Source of the DNA: UBA695 sp042691655
GTDB lineage: Bacteria; Verrucomicrobiota; Verrucomicrobiia; Chthoniobacterales; Chthoniobacteraceae
NCBI GenBank assembly: GCA_042691655.1
Contig: CP170506.1
Coordinates: forward strand, 3,844,001-3,908,000
Reading direction: 5' to 3'
DNA length: 64,000 nucleotides
In this document: one piece after another, positions 26,301-36,829 of the stretch
Numbering within the stretch: position 1 is the stretch's first letter
Layout of the letters: every line of letters starts with the position of its first letter
Notes under the pieces: generated by a model
What the model saw: the letters and a program-made list of their open reading frames with translations, nothing else
What the model was told of the DNA's origin: nothing
The model's database searches: none
Program-made: the position numbers and the translations under genes

Positions 26301-26550
26301 GCGAGGCCGCCTGGCGGTTTACCATGACTTCGCCGACGCCTCGCGGGACGTCACGGCCCACCTGGTCAAGGAAACAACCGACTTCACCGTCCAGGCTCCC
26401 GGCATGGGGCAAACGGAGGTGAACTTCTCCGTGGGGGCCAACTACCGTTTCAGCAACCGAGTCGGGATGGGGCTTTCCTACAAGGGCGGCTACAACCCCG
26501 ATGCCAAGTTCTCCAATAACTACTCGGCCAACGTGAGCATCTCGTTCTAA
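20356..26550 (+). CDS. Giant PATR-repeat autotransporter adhesin
   Basis: This 2064-residue type V secreted protein has a signal peptide at residues 1-29 (cleavage after VPAAQA). The passenger starts with a pectate-lyase-like strand region and glycine-asparagine-rich blocks (residues 115-190 and 293-410). A helical alanine-threonine insert separates these blocks. A beta-helix follows, made of PATR-like repeats with the core GSGTLTLTGTNTYTGGT. Six to seven copies of an exactly 100-residue unit lie at about 695-1300. Residues 1796-2064 form the autotransporter beta-barrel and end in phenylalanine (NVSISF), as BAM substrates do. No catalytic domain is seen, so an adhesive or surface-layer role is inferred. 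The gene is flanked upstream by a two-component system. Confidence 0.93.
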   Translation: MIKFVKNGVGLWVIQTLWAAAMVVPAAQAETIVSLSSDAPLVTTSLSYDGGGAIVNGNGYSGFFVESGSLSLSNVTLTNFVTTGGTGSGGGAALGGAIYVNSGATATLTNVSFSDNGVVGGTGGVGTTGGSLNNRFNVGTTGANGTAGENADSGSAYVNGGNGWNGYNGSSGANGTSGSGGTGGAGGSGSAGSATTADTVKAALDATYDALMSAGDTSLAATYTAIAATFTAQAAAATAGLTTAGLATGYTALATEYTTMASEASTTLVTADTIKAAADAAYTLALTVTSLETGVSGNGGNGGTGGNGGNSSFGYGGGAGGAGGNGGDAYSASNAIGGAGGNGGTGGNGGFGAGGGSGGNGGSAGSDGNDATNAGADGSGGSGGTGGFGAGNGSTADGSADGTGGNGGSGYGGSIFVASGGTLNINGNATFSQGHALGGGSENGGDSGESAGTDLFMMKGSTVNLNAGDGVITFNGTIADDSKASIGTSSIADGKGASININSGLVIFNGANTYSGVTNINGGVLQAWDGVGLYTNSNLNLAGGVFQTSGVFDRYVGTAAWKVQWTGDGGFAAVDGGLTVRLNGGITLTWDTNSFVPTGHSLLFGSTSATDSVTFVNSIDLNGGNRSILVTANSDNSDTAILTGVLSNGALTVNDATHTGILILTNVNTYDGGTTINAGILALSGSGALNANGAVAVSGTFDISMAKDQTIGDLSGSGVVNLGSNRLTLNLGDSTFSGSINDGGLAGGTGGSVTKRGSGTLTLTGTNTYTGGTIIDAGGTIAMKNNGTLYYNGAVEANGTFDISQGISQTIGDLSGSGTVALGSNRLTLNIGDSTFSGAITDGGIGGGTGGSITKRGSGTLTLTGTNTYTGGTIIDAGGTIAMKDNGTLYSNGTVQANGTFDISQGISQTIGDLSGSGTVALGSNRLTLNSGNSLFSGAITDGGIGSGTGGSVTKRGSGTLTLTGTNTYTGGTIIDAGGTIAMKANGTLYSNGAVQANGIFDISQGISQTIGDLSGSGTVSLGSNRLTLNIGDSTFSGLIADGGIGGGTGGSLTKRGSGTLTLTGTGTYTGGTIIDAGGTLALKNSAKLYSNGAVESNGVFDISQGTNQTIGDLSGSGEVNLGSNQLTLNLGNSTFSGSINDGGIGEGTGGSLVKRGSGTLTLTGTSTYTGGTVINTGGTIALKANGQLYGNGAVTANGVFDISQAQNQTIGDLSGSGLVSLGANQLSLNLGNSTFSGTIADGGIGGGTGGSLVKRGSGTLTLTGTNTYTGGTIIDEGGTLALSGNGSLYSGGALEVNGTFDVTAKTHDFTVGSLSGSGLVALGDRQLTFGAAANTAYSGVITGSTNAALIKEGTGEFAFSGTSSVLSWQINTGSVALEASSSGHANLSTQATVTVSGTGALIVNNNNTIQTLTTSGVVSGSATLTATQYNLNDGAVINAKLGTGTIYSNGAVTANASLGADSIYIQSGILTLGAADILSHNATVDISVDAKMILAGGDQTILNLTGAGNAYEENNYVLHVTNGGDYSGNLVSVGSLVKSGTGSLTLSGSNEYAAGTTVESGTLIVDGLLTSQTVVDANGTLKGSGTVNGDVTNNGILAPGNSPGTLTISGNYTENAILQIEIGGTAGAGVNPNGNDQVVVSGVTQLNSQTSVLELKQYNSFTPQKGDSFQIINAAAGSIKGTFSSITSDLNLQGIFSRWNGTITFTGLSSGENLENAFSNLTSNQKAMLNDLKVGQDQYDGGNLIVQLLQSSNPSVVFDKASPEAYAGNVDYALRALRAYSDNARNMESVLVDGKYEFFGGYSGFSAGANSSVDLANYDLNGNAGIAGVRGQLTQRVSLGFFVGFDNGTIDSTFLRSDVTGSVWGLFSEVALTPDRRFLAIGTVSAGFFSTDGTRSTSHFSGIDTNSQEVSLALQYAWLKGSNYSVTPEIKLAYSHASMGGFSEKNKEVSEALKVNGIDADSILTELAINADWQALSRLTLRGRLAVYHDFADASRDVTAHLVKETTDFTVQAPGMGQTEVNFSVGANYRFSNRVGMGLSYKGGYNPDAKFSNNYSANVSISF
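22441..24270 (+). repeat. Tandem 300-bp repeats inside the autotransporter gene
   Basis: The DNA repeats with a period of exactly 300 bases. The phrase CGCGGCTCCGGCAC recurs at 22621, 22921, 23221, 23521, 23821 and 24121. A phrase ending ACCTTCGATATTTCC or similar recurs at about 22441, 22741, 23041, 23341, 23641, 23941 and 24241. Copies 2 to 4 are the most alike, while the outer copies have diverged. Each unit encodes 100 residues of passenger. Confidence 0.95.
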
Positions 26551-26630
26551 GGGCAACGTCTTTTGAGGGATGGGCGCCGTGACCCGCGCGCCCATCCCCA
26601 AAGTCATTCTGGTTAAGACAGAAGAATTCA

Positions 26631-26691
26631 TCAGGAACTCAGGAACTCAGGAAAATACAGAGATTCTTTTCCTGAGTTCCTGAGTTCCTGA
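26631..26691. terminator. Bidirectional terminator with a perfect 25-bp stem
   Basis: Arms at 26631-26655 and 26667-26691 are perfect reverse complements around an 11-base loop. Each arm is made of the unit CAGGAACT repeated, ending in four A (or starting with four T). T-rich sequence follows on the plus strand (TTTGTTTTTG). It lies between the convergent autotransporter and AraC genes and can serve both. Confidence 0.75.
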
Positions 26692-26708
26692 TTTGTTTTT
26701 GTCTAATA

Positions 26709-27500
26709 TCATCCCCGCTGCAAACGGTAGGCTCGGTATTCGCTCGGCGTTTGCCCGGTGTGGGCTTTGAAGGCGTGTGAAAAAGCGGCGATGTTGGCGA
26801 ACCCGCATTCCACGGCGATGGTCTTGATGGCCTCGTCTGTGGAGACGAGCCGCTTTTTGGCCACGCGCAGCCGCCGCTGGATGAGCATCTGGTGGGGCGG
26901 GATTTTTAGGTATTTCTGAAATTCGGTGTGGAGATGCGGCAGCGACCAACCGGATTCCCTCGCCAGCTCCTCCAGCCGCAGCGGTTGCGCAAAGTCCTTC
27001 TCGATCCGCAGGATCACCGCGGCGATGGGGGCCGGGTAGCGGGTCATTTGCTGGGAACGCTCATGCAAGTGGATCTGGTAAATGAGCTTGGAGAAGAGGT
27101 AGTCGCGCATGACGTCGCGGCTAAAGGTTTCGTCGAGGATCAGCCGGGTGGTCTCGTGGGCCAGCAGGCTGATCTCCTCGACATCGGGCCACTTTGAAAA
27201 CCGCGGCATCCCCATGCCCTGGGCGTCGCGAACGCGGAATTTGACCACAAACGTGCGGAAGGGATTCTCGAAATCGCTGCGGCCCAGCGATTCGTCGCCG
27301 GGGGCTTGCCAGACCAGGTCGCCAGGCAGCAGCTCGTGCCATCCATCCCCCTCGCGCTCGCGCACCCACCCGTGCCCGCCGGTGACGATTTCAACCCATT
27401 CGTCGTAGGGCGATAGGATGAAAGGCCGTGGATGTTTGCCGCTTTCCTGGCGGTAGGTGAACACATCGATCAGTGAGAGAGGAAAGGGTACGGGATTCAT
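26709..27500 (-). CDS. AraC-family transcriptional regulator
   Basis: This 263-residue regulator has an N-terminal cupin-like sensing domain (residues 1-140, with ELLPGDLVWQAPGD) and a C-terminal double helix-turn-helix (residues 165-260; LRLEELARESGWSLPHLHTE and IKTIAVECGFANIAAFSHAF). It is divergent from the beta-galactosidase gene, with a 133-base shared region carrying a direct repeat suited to AraC-type binding. The likely role is sugar-dependent control of that gene. The inducer cannot be read from the sequence. Confidence 0.9.
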   Translation of the reverse strand: MNPVPFPLSLIDVFTYRQESGKHPRPFILSPYDEWVEIVTGGHGWVREREGDGWHELLPGDLVWQAPGDESLGRSDFENPFRTFVVKFRVRDAQGMGMPRFSKWPDVEEISLLAHETTRLILDETFSRDVMRDYLFSKLIYQIHLHERSQQMTRYPAPIAAVILRIEKDFAQPLRLEELARESGWSLPHLHTEFQKYLKIPPHQMLIQRRLRVAKKRLVSTDEAIKTIAVECGFANIAAFSHAFKAHTGQTPSEYRAYRLQRG

Positions 27501-27522
27501 CGGCAGAGTGGAAACCGGAACG

Positions 27523-27554
27523 AGTTTTTAGCAAGCAAACATAGTTTTTGGCAA
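27523..27554. promoter_or_regulatory. Direct repeat, candidate AraC-type operator
   Basis: AGTTTTTAGCAA at 27523-27534 and AGTTTTTGGCAA at 27543-27554 match in 11 of 12 positions and are spaced 20 bases apart, about two helical turns. They sit in the divergent region of the AraC regulator and the beta-galactosidase gene, the expected place for binding half-sites. Confidence 0.5.
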
Positions 27555-27633
27555 ACGGTTGAGGTTGTTATTTCTAAACCTAAAGGGGATAGATGGCAAC
27601 GCACCGATTTTTTAATAAACCACGCTCCACCCC

Positions 27634-30798
<3,165 letters not shown>

Positions 30799-30816
30799 AG
30801 GGCACCTCTGGAAACT

Positions 30817-31729
30817 CTAGGTAGTGTCGTCACGAGAGCCGCAACGGCATCCACTTCGGCTTTTTGCGCCGTTTTGCAGCTATTTTTGGGTCAGTATTCA
30901 CCAAGGGTCTTATCTAGCTGAGAGAGGAAAATGCCTGCAGCTTGAGCGAAGAATGTAGTAGATGTTATCATGGCGATGATTGAAGCGCCACTCGCATTCT
31001 TTGAGGTGCATAAAGAACCGGTTTGGGCGTATTCCATTGAGTCGCGAGAGCCGTAATTTGGCGAAACTCCAGAAGCTTTCGATGCCGTTGACATGGTTTT
31101 TGCCACGGACAAATTCGTTTTCGTGGTGAAAAACACGGTGATGATGATAACCGTCGGTAACCAACCCATCGTAGGCTTTCCAGCCGTCGGTATAAACATC
31201 GCTTTCCCCCAGGATATTTCCGCGTAAAATCGGCATGAGTGCTTCTTTAGAGCAGTTTTTCACAACGCTCACAAAAACCCTTTCTCCTCTTTTGTGGAGA
31301 CCTAAAACCGGGAATTTTTGCAGAGCCATTCTTCCCTTGTTACCTCGTAGCCTCGTGGGGCCAAAATAGCTTTCATCCACTTCCACATCTCCGAAAAAGG
31401 GGGTGAATTCTTCACGCGTGAGCTGCATGATCCGTTGCCGTAAAAGCGTGTAGAGACGGTGCGTTGTGTTGTAGTTCAGCCGAAGAAGTTTAGTGGTTGT
31501 TGTTGCGGGAACATCTTCGGCGAAAAGTTTCAAAAGGCCTCGAAATTTGGCCTCAGAAATCCTGGCCGATTTTAGATATTTGTTTTTCATGACAGCTAAA
31601 TGGATTGAACATGATTCTGTTCCATTCAGCTAGATAAGACCCTCACCAATATTGCCTCAAAAATAGCCACAAAACGGCATCAAAAATCCTTCGTGGCTGC
31701 CATGCGCATCTCGTAACGACACTACCTAG
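30817..31729 (-). mobile_element. IS1595-family element (IS1016-like) with long inverted repeats
   Basis: The ends CTAGGTAGTGTCGTCACGAG (30817) and, inverted, CTAGGTAGTGTCGTTACGAG (to 31729) match closely. The likeness continues inward for about 105 bases with some mismatches, up to GGGTCTTATCTAGCTGA. The element carries one intact transposase. No clear 8-base target duplication is seen. Its right end supplies the stop codon of the adjacent isochorismatase gene. Confidence 0.85.
30910..31590 (-). CDS. IS1595-family transposase (IS1016-like)
   Basis: This 226-residue DDE transposase lacks the N-terminal zinc ribbon seen in longer IS1595 members, as in the IS1016 group. The catalytic stretch is DVEVDESYFGP (D72), then DVYTDGWKAYDGL, and then the conserved end HVNGIESFWSFAKLRL with ECEWRFNHR. 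The 3' end of the gene extends into the left inverted repeat. The frame is intact. Confidence 0.92.
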   Translation of the reverse strand: MKNKYLKSARISEAKFRGLLKLFAEDVPATTTTKLLRLNYNTTHRLYTLLRQRIMQLTREEFTPFFGDVEVDESYFGPTRLRGNKGRMALQKFPVLGLHKRGERVFVSVVKNCSKEALMPILRGNILGESDVYTDGWKAYDGLVTDGYHHHRVFHHENEFVRGKNHVNGIESFWSFAKLRLSRLNGIRPNRFFMHLKECEWRFNHRHDNIYYILRSSCRHFPLSAR

Positions 31730-32355
31730 CCGGGCCACTGCGTGGCGAGACGGGCGGTGGTCGTCAGCGAGCCCCAGACGCCGCCCTCTTCCTCGATCAT
31801 CCTTTCGCATACCCGGCGGATCTCCGGATCGAAGCTGGAGATCGCATCGGCGGCATAGTAACACTGGAACCAGCGGTCGCACGCTTCCCGCAGCGTGGTG
31901 TGGACGCACACGTCAGCCGTTACGCCCGCGAATACGAGGGTGTCGATCTTTCGCGAACGCAGGATGCTTTCGAGATGCGTCCCGCAGAACGCGCCGTAGC
32001 TGGCTTTGTCGATGACCACCTCGCCCGGGAGGGGCTTCAGCTCGTCGATGATGTCCTGGCCATGTTCTCCGCGGATTAAGAGGCGCCCCATGGGGCCCGT
32101 GGAGCCGATTTCGCTGCCCGCCCGGTGGCTGCGCGCGAGCTTTGCGGGCGAGCAGTCGGACAGGTCGGGCGCATAGCCCTCGCGGGTATGCACCACGAGG
32201 CTGCCCGCCTGGCGTGCGGCGGCGAGCAGACGCCCGGCGGGTTCGAGGATCGGCCTGACCCAATCCAGCCCGGCGATGCGGTCCGAGTAGCCGCCCGGAG
32301 CGCAAAAGTCGCGCTGAAAATCAATCATGAGCAAGGCCGTCTGATGCGTCTTCAT
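31726..32355 (-). CDS. Isochorismatase-family cysteine hydrolase, biuret-amidohydrolase-like
   Basis: This protein has 209 residues from the ATG at 32355 (GGGGTGA lies upstream); a GTG at 32367 is an alternative. The fold's catalytic residues are visible: aspartate in ALLMIDFQRDF, lysine in VVIDKASYGAF, and nucleophile cysteine in FAGVTADVCVHTT. The Asp/Lys/Cys set and the tail GGVWGSLTTTA resemble biuret amidohydrolases, so an amide-nitrogen substrate such as biuret is plausible but unproven. It is the last gene of an operon with a NitT/TauT-type binding protein. The IS1595 element abuts its stop codon, yet the length looks complete. Confidence 0.82.
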   Translation of the reverse strand: MKTHQTALLMIDFQRDFCAPGGYSDRIAGLDWVRPILEPAGRLLAAARQAGSLVVHTREGYAPDLSDCSPAKLARSHRAGSEIGSTGPMGRLLIRGEHGQDIIDELKPLPGEVVIDKASYGAFCGTHLESILRSRKIDTLVFAGVTADVCVHTTLREACDRWFQCYYAADAISSFDPEIRRVCERMIEEEGGVWGSLTTTARLATQWPG

Positions 32356-32374
32356 AAGCCGATTCACCCCGGCC

Positions 32375-33358
32375 TTATTTCAAATAGGAGGCGTCGTAGA
32401 GCTTGGTGACGTCCACGACGGTGTCGCTGATCTTCTGGTCTTTGAAGAATTGCGCCACTTCCTTGGAAGCTTTCGCGGCGGCGCCGCTTTCCATCACCTC
32501 GATGTTTTTCTGTCCGCTGTAAAACACCACTTTCGGGAGCATCGCCTCCACTTCATCGGGCTTCTGGTCGAGGCTCTTGGCCGCGAGGGCGGAAGCTTCG
32601 GCGGGGTGCTGCTTGAGGAATTCGTAACCCTTGTTAAGGCCCTTCAAAAAGGCGCGGGTCTCGGCGGCTTTTTTTGAGGCGGTCTTGTTGCCGATGGCCA
32701 GGACGTCAAGGATCAGGTTGGGGGTTTGGACGGAGCTGAAAATCACGTGCCCTTTGTTTTCGCCGGAGGCTTTGGTAATCCACGGCTCCCAGGTCACGGC
32801 CACGTCGAGCTTTCCGGCGACGAGCGCCGCGCCGGAGTCGTCGGCGTTCATGTTCTTAAGCTGGATGTCCTTGTCCGTGAGGCCGACCGATGCGAGGGCC
32901 TTTTCGAGGAGCAGTTGATTGCATTGGCCGAGCGTGGCGGCAACGGTGTGGCCTTTAATGGCCTTGAGATCAGGGATCGCCTTGGTCGCTACGATGGCAT
33001 CCGCGCCCGCCGAGGTGTCCGTCACGTAGATCACTTTCAATTGGCCGGGCGCTTTGTCGAGCACGGTTACCACGCTATCGGCGGTGGTGAGGGCGGCGTC
33101 GAGGTCCCCGGCCAGGAGCGGCAGCAGGGAATCCCCCGGCGAACTGAAGCTCTTGGTCTTGACGTCGAGACCCTCTTCCTTGAAGTACCCTTTTTCGTTG
33201 GCGACAAAGAAGGTGATGTAGCCAACCCAGCTATTGAAGCCGACGTTGTACGGTTTCAGGTCGGCGGCGTTGAGGGACGTGTGAAGGGACGCGGTGAGCG
33301 CCATGAGCAACGCGGCGTGAACGAGGTGACGCAGTTTGCGAACGGGATGAGTGATCAT
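32375..33358 (-). CDS. ABC-transporter periplasmic binding protein, NitT/TauT (SsuA/ThiY-like) family
   Basis: This 327-residue protein has a signal peptide of about 31 residues (AALLMALTASLHTSLNA). The mature part follows the NitT/TauT pattern: YNVGFNSWVGYITFFVANEK, then EEGLDVKTKSF, then GDLDAALTTADSV, and ELK-type lobe hinge sequences with AVTWEPWITKA. Such proteins bind small nitrogen- or sulphur-containing compounds. It sits between a LuxR regulator and an amide hydrolase on the same strand. The permease and ATPase genes are not in the window, which is odd for this family; they may lie elsewhere or have been lost. Confidence 0.88.
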   Translation of the reverse strand: MITHPVRKLRHLVHAALLMALTASLHTSLNAADLKPYNVGFNSWVGYITFFVANEKGYFKEEGLDVKTKSFSSPGDSLLPLLAGDLDAALTTADSVVTVLDKAPGQLKVIYVTDTSAGADAIVATKAIPDLKAIKGHTVAATLGQCNQLLLEKALASVGLTDKDIQLKNMNADDSGAALVAGKLDVAVTWEPWITKASGENKGHVIFSSVQTPNLILDVLAIGNKTASKKAAETRAFLKGLNKGYEFLKQHPAEASALAAKSLDQKPDEVEAMLPKVVFYSGQKNIEVMESGAAAKASKEVAQFFKDQKISDTVVDVTKLYDASYLK

Positions 33359-33391
33359 GGCAGGTTACTTACGGGAAAACGCCCCGCTCCG

Positions 33392-34465
33392 CTATGGGCG
33401 AACCGTCCTAATGCCCGCGACAGTGTCGCTGCTCAGCGCCCCGGGCACCCGCGAGAGGAAGCGCTCCGCAGGCGACCGCCGCGCCTGCCGCACACAGAGC
33501 ATGGCCGCGCGCCGGTTCTCGACGCCGAGCTTGCCGAAAATACGTTCGAGATGGTGGCGCACGGTGTGCTCGGAGATGCCGAGGATTACGGCAATCTCGC
33601 CGTTGCTCTTGCCCTGCCCCAGCCATTCCAGGACTTCCTGTTCCCTCGCGGAGAGGGCCGCGCCCTCGGAGGCGAGCCCGCGCCGTTTGATCTGCTCCTC
33701 CAGGGAGAGAATGCGGCGGCCGGTGTGCGGGTGCCGCACGACGGTGACGTGCAGCTCCCCGCTCGCGGCAGGGAAAACCAGGACGCCGGGAGCCCAGGCC
33801 GACTCGGCGAGCCGCCCGGCGAGGGCCTTGGGCAGCCGCCCGTTGCGACACGCGCCGACGTAATGGCCGAGGAGCTTACGGGCCTGGCGGCTGGCGCTCT
33901 CGATTTCGCCGTTGTCACGAGGGAAAACGTGCCACCGCTGAAGCAGCGTTTCAGCCAGGTCATCGGAGGGCGTTTCCCTCCCCTTCAAACGCTCCAGGAT
34001 TCCGTCCAGGGAAATATCCACGCCCACCGCGCCGATGAAGCGGTCCCGCTCCAGGATCGGCGCAACGCGGCTCAGGCAAAGCACGGGAAGGCCGGTGAGG
34101 CACTCTTCGTCATACGGCCCGAAGACGACCTCCTGCCGGGATTCGCGGGTGAGGAAATACCATTCCCCAAGGGTCGGCGAATCGTGGCCCCAGCTGTGCC
34201 CGAAGCGCAGCGTGCCGTCGTTGCGGTCCCAGCGCGGGGCGAAGCGGCCCGAGGCATCGTGGCCCTTGCGGCCGCTGAATTCGTCGTCCGAGCCGTCAAA
34301 GGCGTCCGGTTCGAAGACCGCCCAGAGCCCCAGAAGATCCGGATAGCGCACCATAACCGAACGCAGGAGCCGCACGACAAGGGGCCGGTCAACGACGCCC
34401 ACCTTGCGCATGGAGACAAGGAGCGACGCCAGTTCGCGGACGCTGAGGAATTCGGGGCTTTCCAT
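33392..34465 (-). CDS. LuxR-type regulator with a soluble Cache-like sensor domain
   Basis: This protein has 357 residues from the ATG at 34465. A TTG at 34516, with GAAGG upstream, would add 17 residues and cannot be excluded. Residues 30-190 have the Cache pattern (LLGLWAVFEPDAFDG, FAPRWDRNDG, GEWYFLTRES, FIGAVGVDISLD). That domain is normally extracytoplasmic, but no membrane segment or signal peptide is seen. The C-terminus is a LuxR HTH (LSAREQEVLEWLGQGKSNGE, IAVILGISEHTVRHHLERIF). It lies upstream of the binding-protein and hydrolase genes and probably regulates them in response to the transported compound. Confidence 0.8.
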   Translation of the reverse strand: MESPEFLSVRELASLLVSMRKVGVVDRPLVVRLLRSVMVRYPDLLGLWAVFEPDAFDGSDDEFSGRKGHDASGRFAPRWDRNDGTLRFGHSWGHDSPTLGEWYFLTRESRQEVVFGPYDEECLTGLPVLCLSRVAPILERDRFIGAVGVDISLDGILERLKGRETPSDDLAETLLQRWHVFPRDNGEIESASRQARKLLGHYVGACRNGRLPKALAGRLAESAWAPGVLVFPAASGELHVTVVRHPHTGRRILSLEEQIKRRGLASEGAALSAREQEVLEWLGQGKSNGEIAVILGISEHTVRHHLERIFGKLGVENRRAAMLCVRQARRSPAERFLSRVPGALSSDTVAGIRTVRP

Positions 34466-34534
34466 ATCGGGGTGAGTGAAAGGAGCTACCCTACCACGGC
34501 CGAAGCCGGGATTCAAAAACCTTCGGTAATCCCG

Positions 34535-36640
34535 TTATTCCCCGATCCGCACCGTTTGTTTGAGCCGGAGGTCGCGGGAGGAGGCCCCGGCTTCAATGAC
34601 AAATTCCCCGGGATCAACGGTCCACGCTTTTTTCTCCGGGCTCCAGTAGGCAAAGGCGTCGCGCGGCAGGTCGATGGCGACTTTCTGCGTTTCTCCCGGC
34701 TGGAGCGAGACCTTCGCAAAGCCTTTCAGCTCGCGGGGCGGCCGCTCCACCGCTGAGGCGGGCGGGCCCACGTAGATTTGCACCACCTCGGCCCCTTCGC
34801 GGGGACCGTCGTTGGTAATATTCAGAGTTACTCTTGCGCTTTCGTCCACGCGTTCAACGCTCAGCTCGCCATACGCGAAGTGCGTGTAGCCGAGGCCGTG
34901 GCCGAAGGGATAGAGCGGGGCTTTGCCGGAGCGGTCGTAGCCCCGGTAGCCCACGAAGACGCCTTCCTTGTATTCCACCACGGGCGGCTGGCTCGGGCCG
35001 GGGAGTTCGCCCGGGTAGTTGGCAAAGGCGGCGTTGTCGGCGAGGTCGCGATCGAAGGTCATCGGCAGGCGGCCCGAGGGGTTGACTTTGCCAAAGAGGA
35101 TTTCGCCAAGGGCGGTCCCGGCTTCCTGCCCCAGGAACCAAGCTTGCAACAGGGCGGGCGCGGCTTCGCTGACCCCGGCCAGGCCGAGCCCCGCGCCGCT
35201 GGTGTTGACGACGATGGTGCGCGGGTTCACGGCGGCGAGGGCCTCCACGAGGCGCTGCTGGGCGAGGGGGAGATCAAAAAAGCTGTCGTTGGATTCGCCC
35301 GCCATGCGCCCGGTGCAGACGATGACCGCGTCGGCCTTTCGGGCCCGCTCCACGTCCGGCGCGATGCGGCGCAGGCCGACCTTGATGGTTTGCCTGCCCC
35401 GGGGAAATACATACCAGTGGACGCTGATCGGCACGGCCTGGCCCTTGGTCAAATGCAGGCCGTCGCCGTTCTCCCACTGCGGCACCAGGTTCCCGCTAAA
35501 CTGCGGCGGCGGTGTGCCGATGCGGATGTTCGGCTTGGGGTTCCAGCGCGCGGTCCCCTCGTAGTCCCGGATAAGCTCCCAGTCGCCGTCCTCCGGCGCG
35601 ACGAGCACGCCGTCCCAAGTGAGCACACCATTGCGCCCGACGGGGATGCCAAACGGTCGGTTCTGGTCGCCCCACGCGAGGTTGATGCCCGGGACCACGG
35701 CCTCCATCGGTGGCGTGCCGCCGGTTTGCGCGGCCTCCTCGGGCTCTTTGGCGGGGCTCACCGTGGCCTTCAGGCTGAGCCCGGCGGGGCCATCGACGGA
35801 AACCTGTGCGCAGGCCAGCGTCTCGAATACGGAGGGATCCGCCTTGGGCGCGGGCTCGAAGCTCACGCTCACTTTATCCCCGGCGGCGGCCCGGATGCCG
35901 TCCAGGTAGTTGACGGTGTGAAAGGGCGCAACGTGGCCGCTCCCGCCGCCGGAGATAGGGGTCTTCATGGCATAGTCGCCGTAGACGGCAATCGAGCGGA
36001 TCTTTGCTGCGTCCAGGGGGAGCGTTTCGTTTTCGTTTTTGAGGAGCACCACTGCCGAGCGGGCGATCTCCAGGGCGGCCCGGGACGATTCGGGCGAATC
36101 CTCAGGCAGGCTCTTGATTTTCTGCGGCCGGTCAAAAAAGCCCATCGAGAACTCGGCCAAGAGGATGTGCTGGACGGCGGCGTCAATGGCTTCGAGTGTG
36201 ACCTGGCCATCCGCCAGCGCGGTCTTGACGGTGGGCTCGGAAAGGCTGGCAGCGCTCGGCATTTCGAGGTCCATGCCGTGGGTCAGGTAGCCGCCAGGGC
36301 CGCGCCGCAGGGGAAGGCGCACCCTTTGCCAAAGGTTCGCACGCCTTGCGGGCCGTCGGACATGACAAAGGAGGGGATGCCGAGGCGCTCGATGGGCATG
36401 GTGTAAAACTGATACCCGCCGAGGAGCTTGATTTTCTCCTCCAGCGTCAGCCGTCCCAATAAATCCTCCGTTCGCTGCCGGGGCGGCAGGGAAGCATCCC
36501 GGTATGGAAGCGCAACCGCCGAGGGATGCGAGCCGGGCTCTGCCTGGGTGCCGCACACCAGGGCAAGGCTCGTGAGGGTGGAGGTGAACGCGGCCTTCAG
36601 AGGGGAGAAGAAGCGGTGCGTCGTAAGGGGAACTACCGTT
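34535..36640 (-). pseudogene. GH3 beta-glucosidase broken by an internal deletion
   Basis: Two pieces in different frames make one GH3 enzyme. The N-terminal piece (36640 to 36286) has a signal-peptide-like stretch and RLTLEEKIKLLGGYQFYTMP, then FVMSDGPQGVRTFGKG and CGAALAAT, where it stops at TGA 36283. The second piece begins out of frame at about 36296 with YLTHGMDLEMPSAASLS. It continues with the GH3 C-terminal domain, an inserted PA14-like domain (residues GVLTWDGVLVAPEDGDWEL) and a fibronectin-III-like end. About 200 residues between the two pieces, including the catalytic nucleophile (SDW) region, are absent. Thus it is inactive. No ATG precedes the N-terminal piece. Confidence 0.85.
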
Positions 36641-36829
36641 GCCTGACGTTTGCACCGAAGGGGCGTTTCGGCAAGGTTTCTTAGGGAATTTTTTTCCGGG
36701 TGCCCGCCGTTGGCAAAGAGGCCAGGATGAGTACCTTGCGCGCGGCGGCGCTTCGCGTCTTTTGCGCTTTTTATGCCGTTTTGCGATTGGAAATTGCACC
36801 CGCCCACGCGCCCGCCTCATGATGGAGCG

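Noticed and set aside
32726..34756. Plus-strand frame of 676 residues
   Set aside because: It crosses three real minus-strand genes (binding protein, LuxR regulator, GH3 end) and is explained by GC-rich codon use.
34778..36406. Plus-strand frame of 542 residues opposite the GH3 gene
   Set aside because: Antisense of the GH3 pseudogene, with no recognisable domain.
36640..36820. N-terminal extension of the GH3 frames up to 36820
   Set aside because: It is basic, low in hydrophobic residues and crosses the rsmE promoter area; it does not match GH3 N-termini.
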